From Acanthamoeba lenticulata (lineage: Eukaryota; Discosea; Longamoebia; Acanthamoebidae), in contig NAVB01002364.1 of assembly GCA_002179805.1 (NCBI GenBank), forward strand, positions 1 through 17,206: a DNA stretch of 17,206 bases. The letters run 5' to 3'. The position numbers and the translations under genes are program-made. Every line of letters begins with the position of its first letter. The first letter of the stretch is position 1. Below the pieces are notes generated by a model. It ran no database searches, was not told the origin of the DNA, and saw only the letters and a program-made list of their open reading frames with translations. Below, one piece after another: positions 11,015-17,206 of the stretch.

Positions 11015-14000
11015 TCAGGGTCTTTGCACGTTGACGTTGTCCACCGCGTTGATGGACATGCCCGACATACCAGCCCGTTCGCGGGCCAAAGGGACGCCGC
11101 CGAGGTAGGCCTCCGTCATGGCTCTTCGGCGCGGCCGCCCCGACAACATCGTGTATCCGCCGTAGCCGTCATGCTGCTGGTGGTGGCTCAGCGTGGCAAT
11201 CGACGCGAGCACGACGAGGACCATCAACCCGACCAGCACACCGCGGTCGACGAACATCAAGAACACGGCCGGTCTGCCGTGCCCACGCATCACACCACAT
11301 GAGACATGAGCAGTCCTGGGCGATGTGGAGGCACGGACAATCCTGCACGTACGTGAGATCGTAGCACACGTTGGTCTTCATTTGCTCGTAGAGCGGGTGG
11401 ATGGTGGAGCAGTTGGACAGCTGCTCGAGCTTGCCGATTTCCTGCAGCGTCAAGCGCAGCTGCTCAGAGAGAAGCGTGACGATCGGCTGTTGTCGTCCCC
11501 CCACCCCAATGAGTTGTCGAGCAGACGACGCGAACAGGGGAGAGTATGATGATGGCGACGTACGCGAGTGCCGATCGCGACGGCGCTGATGTTGTTGAGA
11601 TTCGCCAGCAGCGGTTCCACTTCCAGCAGGGCTTCTCGCACCTCGGCGGTATAGGGGAGCAGCGGGTTGGAGTTAATGTCGCTGCGGTTGCCATCGATGG
11701 TCTCATTACTGCCGCAATAGATGTAATAGCGCGCGTAGGTGACCACATCCGCATCGCTGGCAGAGGACACCTGCGAGAGGGTGTAGTTGTCCGGTGCGAT
11801 GCAGAAGTCGGACGTGAAGACCGCCGGCGGGAGGTAGATCACCATCTCCACCCCAGCCAAGACCAGCGCCAGGAACAGCATCGCCATCAGCCTGGCCGTG
11901 TCCACCACAGAGTCGTTGAGACTTCTTGAACCATCCGGTTGGAGAAGGGCGAGTGAAGGACGCACCAGCTCTGGAGGCGGGGCCGGCAGATAGCCAGCAG
12001 AGACAGGAGGCACGCGAGGACCATCCACGCGCACTCGAGATTGAACAGGATGAACCTGCGCAGGCTTCAGGTCAGTTGACGAACGCGACCCCATCGCGAT
12101 GAGGGCGTACCGGGCAAGCTCGACTTTGTCGATGACGCTCTCGATCTTGGGCAGATACTCGTTGACCTGATCCTGAATTTTGTGGTACGAGTTCATCTGC
12201 CCGGATAGGTCGTGCGTCTGCTGGTCCCAGTTGGTGTAGGCCGCCTGCAGTCCTGGCGGGGTCTCGAGGTACTGCTCCAGCACGCGATCCAGCGCCGGAG
12301 GCACCTGCTGCTTCACAAAGGCCGCCAGGGTCACTGGGTCCAGCGGGCCGACCACCCCGAGGAAAGCCAAGAGCGAGTCCATGTTGGGCGTGGTCCGAAG
12401 TGATGCTTCGTAATCGGCCCGCATCTGATACGTCGCTCGGCCATGTAAGCGTGGAGGGCAATAGCGCGCGGCGGCGGCGGCACGCACCTGTCTCATGTCG
12501 CGCGAGATAGCATCGGGCAGCAAGCCCGAGTGGCGAAGCAGCGCCTGAACAAGCTGCCGTACGAACGGGAGCGCGTTGATGGCGTCGCCCTTCTGCACAT
12601 AGTTTTGCTGAACACAAGAGTGTCAGCAGCAGACTACGGACAAGAAAAAGAAGAAAAAGGAAAAGAAGAGCCCAGACCTGAATCTGCCGCGCGAGGGCGG
12701 TGATGTCGTCAGAGAGGGGTGGGTCAGCGCCGCCCGCGAGGACGGCCTTGACGAGCGAGGCCTCGATGGGCAGGAGGGCTTGTCGGCTGCGCTCTTCCAT
12801 GGCCTCGAGCTCTTTGTGCAACGCCCGCGTGGCGTTGAGGACTGGGCGGAGCGTTGCGAGCGATGACGGGCCATGAGCGCGGGACAGCACGACCAAAGGA
12901 GATACGATTGTGTGCTCACGTACGTGGGGCGTAGAGCTGACCGGCGAACAACACGAGCTGGAAATACTGCTGGGCCACCACGAACTGGGACAGATCGACC
13001 GTCGACTTGAGGCGCGTCAGCGCGTGCGTGGTCTGCACGGCCTCAAGCCCCCAGGACCGTCATCAACACAGCGCAGAAATCCCGGCACGACGGCACGGCT
13101 TACGCACCGAGATGGGCATGCTCGCAAACGAGGCGTTGAGGGCCGCCAGGTCGGCGTAGATGGGCGGGAGCGCTGTGGGCAGGTCGACGACCTGGCGCGT
13201 GGGCCACGCGCGCAAGTCGGCCCGGAACGCTGTGCACAGCGGCGGCAGCAGCGTCCAACCCCCACACGCAGTGGTGACCATCATCAGCTCACGAAAGTGG
13301 AAGGTGCAAGATGATGAAGCGAGCGAGGCTCTACCGGTGATGTTGGGCAGTTGGCCGAGTGCTGTGGCGAGTGTACCGACAGAGTTTCTTAGCGTGATGA
13401 CGTCCGCTCTGCGAGGACGGTGAGGAAAGGAACCAAACCGCTGCGCGCAGGTGAAGCCAGCACGCACCGAATTGAATTAAATGTGGCGTTGAGCTGAGCC
13501 ACTTCTTGCAGGCCCGCCAAGCTCACGCTCAGAGAAGTGTTGACGTAGCCAAAGCCCGTGTTGAGGAGCTCTGCAAAAATATTTAGGGATCCAATCAGAA
13601 ACTTAATGTCAGGGACACTGAATACATCATCCCCAATCAACAGCTTACACGAAGGCCAAGAGTTGACTCGCACCGTTGGCTTTGTCCACCGGCTGATACG
13701 AGTTATGAACAAAGTTGAAGAAGTCGAAGGAGGCCAGCCACGTCACGATCACGACGCCGCTGCGTGACGGCGAGTTGTGGTCATTCGCTGTGCGCGTGTG
13801 GCCGATGACCAAGGGCGGCGTACATGATGATGACCATGAGGATGAAGGTCAGGACGTGCACGGTCCGAACCCATCGAGGCAAGGTCGAACCCTGGTACAT
13901 GACCATTCCCCGACTGATGACCGGGAGCACGGGGAAGGAGTCGAAGCCGCCGTCCGTCTCCTCTCCTTCGTTCGCAGCTGCTTCACTGGACGACGCGTTC

Positions 14001-14581
14001 GGGCGGGTGAATGGTGGGCACGTAGGAGTTGAAGGGGTGGTCATCATGATGACTCGACGCACCGCAAGCAGCCCAGCACGCATTTGCGGATGGCCAAGAT
14101 GATGGCGAGCCCCAGAGTGAGCAGAATGACCAGTACGCCCGGTCCCACGAACCAGATCATCGTCTGCCCCACGAGCAGGGCGACGTGAGCGAGCGGAGAA
14201 AAGCGAGACCGGGGTTCTCCAGACTGGAGAGGAAGGGAAGGAAAACCTGGTCGTAGGACCATGAGCCAGGGTCGAAGACGTTGCTGGCCTGACTGAGGGA
14301 GAGGTCATAGCGGGGCAGGTGGTGAAGGAACGAAATGATGTCATCGGCGTTAAACTTTTCTGTTATTGTGGAGCCCTCAGCGGGGGAGCTGAGGTGGCCT
14401 GCAGGCACACCACATCAAGAGAGCAGATCATGGCCAAAAGGAAGCTTGCTCGGTTAGTCGATGTGTCGCTTTCAAACCGAATCAAGAAACAAACAACACT
14501 GAGCTGAGTCAGTTTGCTTGCGGGCTGGAGGAGCAAACCCAAACATAGTACGACCGCCACGAGAACTTCCAGGCGAGCCAT
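11015..14581 (-). CDS. Prominin-like pentaspan membrane glycoprotein
   Basis: Sixteen-exon model, 799 residues: 14581-14500, 14398-14247, 14163-14063, 13985-13824, 13759-13674, 13570-13468, 13408-13335, 13229-13108, 13032-12924, 12841-12678, 12607-12488, 12424-12111, 12055-11966, 11891-11564, 11486-11353, 11273-11015. All phases agree. Signal peptide about 1-23 (VLVAVVLCLGLLL). Transmembrane segments at about 79-103, 154-176, 530-553, 561-580 and 718-742. This leaves an outside N-terminus of about 55 residues, large outside loops of about 350 and 135 residues, and an inside tail of about 57. Sequons of the N-x-S/T type (for example NTSL, NATF, NITA, NYTL, NETI, NISA) all fall in the predicted outside loops. 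RKCVLGCLR follows the first membrane segment, recalling the Cys-rich loop of prominins. Order, spacing and size fit prominin (about 860 residues); tweety-type channels share the five-pass layout but are shorter. Prominins organise cholesterol-rich membrane protrusions. Family assignment rests on topology more than on sequence motifs. Confidence 0.68.
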
Positions 14582-14819
14582 GGCTCAGCCCTTCCACGGT
14601 GAGCACCGCACAGAGCAAGCAAGGTTCGTGTGCCCAACCGCAAGTATTTCGTTATTTAAAATAGTGGATTGGCTTTTTCTTCCCTGCGCACGTGATGTAC
14701 TCAGCATTGAGCAGAAATCGAGCAGCTGCACCATAGCAAGAAAAATACCAAAAACTCTTTCCTGTTGAAGAAGCCAAAGTATTAATACACAAAGACCGCA
14801 ACCGCAGCTTCGTCTTGGA
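14582..14819. promoter_or_regulatory. Divergent promoter region, pentaspan (-) / metallophosphoesterase (+)
   Basis: A 238-bp spacer between outward-facing start codons. TATTTAAA at 14653-14660 is an A/T element usable on either strand, about 70 bp before the pentaspan start. GTATTAATAC at 14779-14788 is a perfect 10-bp palindrome about 32-41 bp before the phosphoesterase start and may be a core promoter or factor site. These roles are inferred. Confidence 0.45.
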
Positions 14820-17108
14820 ATGAAGGTACCTACCCGCTTGTTCGCTGACCCAGCCCAACTACTTAGAAAGCTCACTTTGCTATGGGCAGGTGTTAATACT
14901 GACGGACACGCACGGGCACCTGCACCTCATTAACAAGCTCGCACACAAGCACTCTGCGGATGTTGGTACAGCCAACCCCTTCCTTCATGCCGCCCTCCCC
15001 TCTCTCTTTGGCTTCGGAGTCACTTTTTTCATGGACACTCAATTTGCCTGGCGACAGTGCTGCACTGTGGCGACTTTGGGTTCTACTCGGAAGACCGACT
15101 GGAGGAGCTGCCCGATCGAGAGCTGGCCCTGCGTATCCGGCACTCGGAGAAGCTATGCCACCTCAAGAACAAGGCTTTCTCCATGTCTCGACAGGAAAAG
15201 ATCGGTGCGCACTGACCACCCACGATCTGGCACCTGTGCCGCGGTGAGCTCACGCGGCTCCGGGATATATCAAGATGTGGTGAGCAAGTATCACTTGGAG
15301 GGCGAGTTTGAGCTCTACCTCAAGGGCAAGGCCCGCTTCGACGTGCCGGTCTACTGCGTGCCAGGCAACCACGAGGTTCTCAAGGCTGCTGTCTGGGCAG
15401 GCTTGACGCATTGCGGCTGATTTCTTCGCTATGTCGCACGTACGTGAGCACACAGGACGGATTTCTCGTGAAGCAACTGAACGATGGCGAGATAAAGATC
15501 CCCAACCTTCACATGCTCACCGAGACTTCGGACGTCGTGCTCGGGCAGGGCAAGGGCCGCGTCCGACTCGTCGGCATCGGCGGTACGGAACCCTCCCCCT
15601 TGCAATCCCCCGAAAGCGATGAAGCTTACCTATGTAGCCGCCGCCACCACCAACGCAGGCAACTTCATCCACTTCACGCTCTTTGACAAGGAGGGCACAG
15701 ACGCGTTTTACCCGAGCATGCGCTTCACACAGTGGGTGCGCCTCCTCAAGCGCTTGGGCGCGCCGCCTCCGCAGCCGCCCAGCTCCGAAAAGGAGAGCGA
15801 GGTCCCTAGCAAGGGCGGCAAGGCCCAAGCCAAGGGCAAGAACAAGGGTAAAGGCAAGGAAAAGTCTACAGCCGATGATGCCACCAAGGAGCCTGCGGCA
15901 ACCGCAGAGGCCAAGGACGACATTCCCACATGGCTCCTCACCCATGTTTCGCCGGGGAAGCTGCCGTCGCTGGAGCTGCTGGGCTTGTACCTGAAACCGC
16001 AGATGTGGTTCAGCGGCCACATGGGCCCCTACCTGCCCAACCACTACTCCCTCTTCACTTTTGCCGACGACTACGAGTTTGCCCACCGCACGCGGCAAGA
16101 CGTCGGGTTCCTCCTCCAGCAGCACGAACGCTTGGCACGCTATTGGGCCCTCTGGTATCGCTGCCACGACCTTCTCGCCGACGGCAGCGGCAGCGAACCC
16201 GACTTGTCAGTCCTCATGCAGACGCTAGAGCCATACGAGGCCGAGCTCGCTTCCTTCACTCCGGCCCAACCGCAGGAGCCGCCGTCGAGTGGTGAGGTTG
16301 TGAGCAACACTGGAGTCCCTGAGACTGAGCCCGCTGCTCAGACCAAGCCCGAATCCCCGCAGACAATCCGCGACCTCGTGTTGGCCATCACGGAGCGACA
16401 GCCCCTGCCAGGCCTGCTTAAGAGCTACATTCTCGAATCCGCCGATGAACGACAGATGGCTGACCGGGCTCGCGCCGTCCTTTTTGTGGCGCCCCACATC
16501 GCCAGGTACACCCGACCTCTCTCACAAGCCCAGTCAAGCAGTGAACTCACGCCCATCGGGCGTAGGGACAAGCGGCCCAAGGTGTTTGTTCCGGTCCAGG
16601 GCTATGACTCGCCCAACCCACGCTTCATCCCCACGCGCGACGAGATCAGGCTGATCGAGGAGGGCCTGCCCTACTTGCGCGTGCCCTACGCCGTGCCTGA
16701 GGGTGCAATGGTACACCCTTCCCCCCCCCCCTTCCCCTCATCGACACCAACAAGGGTATCCGTGTTTCACACGTCATGGAAACAGGACGTCGAGAACCGG
16801 GCCAAGCGAGTGCCCAGTGACTGGGTCAAGTCCACCATGTTCTTCAACCTGCCAGGTAAGGAAACACACAGGAACTCGTCCCATGCCTCAGAACACTGCT
16901 GTGGTGGCTGATCGTGGGGCGGGTGGTGGGCACATCAGACGCCTACATTGGGGGCTACATGTACATCGATATCGACGAGGCCACAGGGCGTATGGACACA
17001 GCCATGCTGGGGTCCTTCCCGCCGCGATCCATCGTGCAAGACGAGGACGACCCATGGATTGAGCACGACGCTGCCGCTGCCGCCAAAGAAGAGCCTGCCC
17101 AAGTCTAG
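14820..17108 (+). CDS. Calcineurin-like metallophosphoesterase with Lys/Gly/Ala-rich insert
   Basis: Predicted two-metal phosphoesterase. Exons: 14820-14825, 14890-14965, 15058-15204, 15275-15375, 15456-15582, 15659-16710, 16786-16855, 16939-17108; 582 residues. The first exon is just ATG AAG; with it the protein begins MKVLILTDTHGH, the usual start of the fold. Metal-binding motifs in order: D8-T-H10, GDFG with Asp33, GNHE with Asn108 and His109, TH with His248, and GH with His273. Together they give the complete active site. Between the third and fourth motifs, residues about 186-238 form a low-complexity Lys/Gly/Ala/Pro insert. The C-terminal 300 residues are unrecognised; they include ARYWALWYRCHDLL and an acidic tail. 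Weakest junctions: the exon 4 acceptor (AAG at 15274) and the exon 4 donor (GTTCTC). An alternative acceptor at 15635 would add a few Ala/Thr residues to exon 6. The fold is sure; substrate (protein, nucleotide or RNA) is not. Confidence 0.86.
16721..16731 (+). repeat. Poly-C run in intron 6 of the phosphoesterase gene
   Basis: Eleven C in a row lie inside the proposed intron 16711-16785. Read as coding sequence it would give a proline run. Its homopolymer nature and the GTACAC donor and AACAG acceptor around it favour intron. Confidence 0.8.
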
Positions 17109-17206
17109 CGTCATCCACGCTGGCCTGTTGTGTTGTTTTCGCTTCATTTTGACAACAACCCGAGAAAGATGCGGCTTGAAGCCATAACTTCGCCATAGCT
17201 CTAACC

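Noticed and set aside
11450..12598. Single 382-codon - strand frame as an unspliced exon of the pentaspan gene
   Set aside because: It crosses three introns with good GT/AG ends and loses a clear membrane segment; reported instead as possible intron retention.

Overview
The window looks like a compact protist nuclear chromosome, most likely an Acanthamoeba-type amoebozoan. This is inferred from GC-rich exons, many short introns (mostly 55-110 nt), closely packed genes on both strands, and protein content that includes a heterotrimeric G-protein alpha subunit. The species cannot be proven from sequence alone. Splice donors follow an unusual GTRCGY pattern (GTACGT, GTACGC, GTGCGT) instead of GTAAGT.

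Layout, left to right. (1) 49-2740 (+): dihydrolipoamide dehydrogenase, 11 exons visible and the N-terminus cut by the window edge. Its two longest introns each carry the same 178-bp sequence, which folds as a candidate box H/ACA snoRNA. (2) 3437-4005 (+): a 153-residue protein made only of a sedolisin (S53) activation prodomain. (3) 4301-5474 (-): G-protein alpha subunit, two exons. (4) 5842-7587 (-): SpoU/TrmH-type RNA 2'-O-methyltransferase, about eight exons. (5) 8075-8275 (+): possible small gene of 66 residues. (6) 8487-9886 (-): proline-rich, coiled-coil, PX-domain protein, four exons. (7) 10130-10923 (+): sigma-like glutathione S-transferase, three exons, with TATA and CCAAT boxes. (8) 11015-14581 (-): five-pass membrane protein with prominin-like topology, 16 exons, 799 residues. 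(9) 14820-17108 (+): calcineurin-like metallophosphoesterase whose first coding exon is only 6 nt.

Genes 4/5, 6/7 and 8/9 are divergent pairs sharing 240-490 bp promoter regions. Genes 2/3, 5/6 and 7/8 converge on short 3' regions. The genes do not form one pathway: they cover housekeeping metabolism, signalling, membrane traffic and RNA modification. Exon models were built by hand from frame continuity, conserved motifs and GT/AG boundaries. Each joined model closes in frame, but weaker junctions are flagged.

The strongest new observation is the pair of identical intronic H/ACA-like RNAs in the lipoamide dehydrogenase gene. Its 3' hairpin has a two-sided pocket, exactly 14 nt between the upper stem and an ACA trinucleotide, and an ACA three nt from the predicted 3' end. 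Both host introns are three to four times longer than their neighbours.
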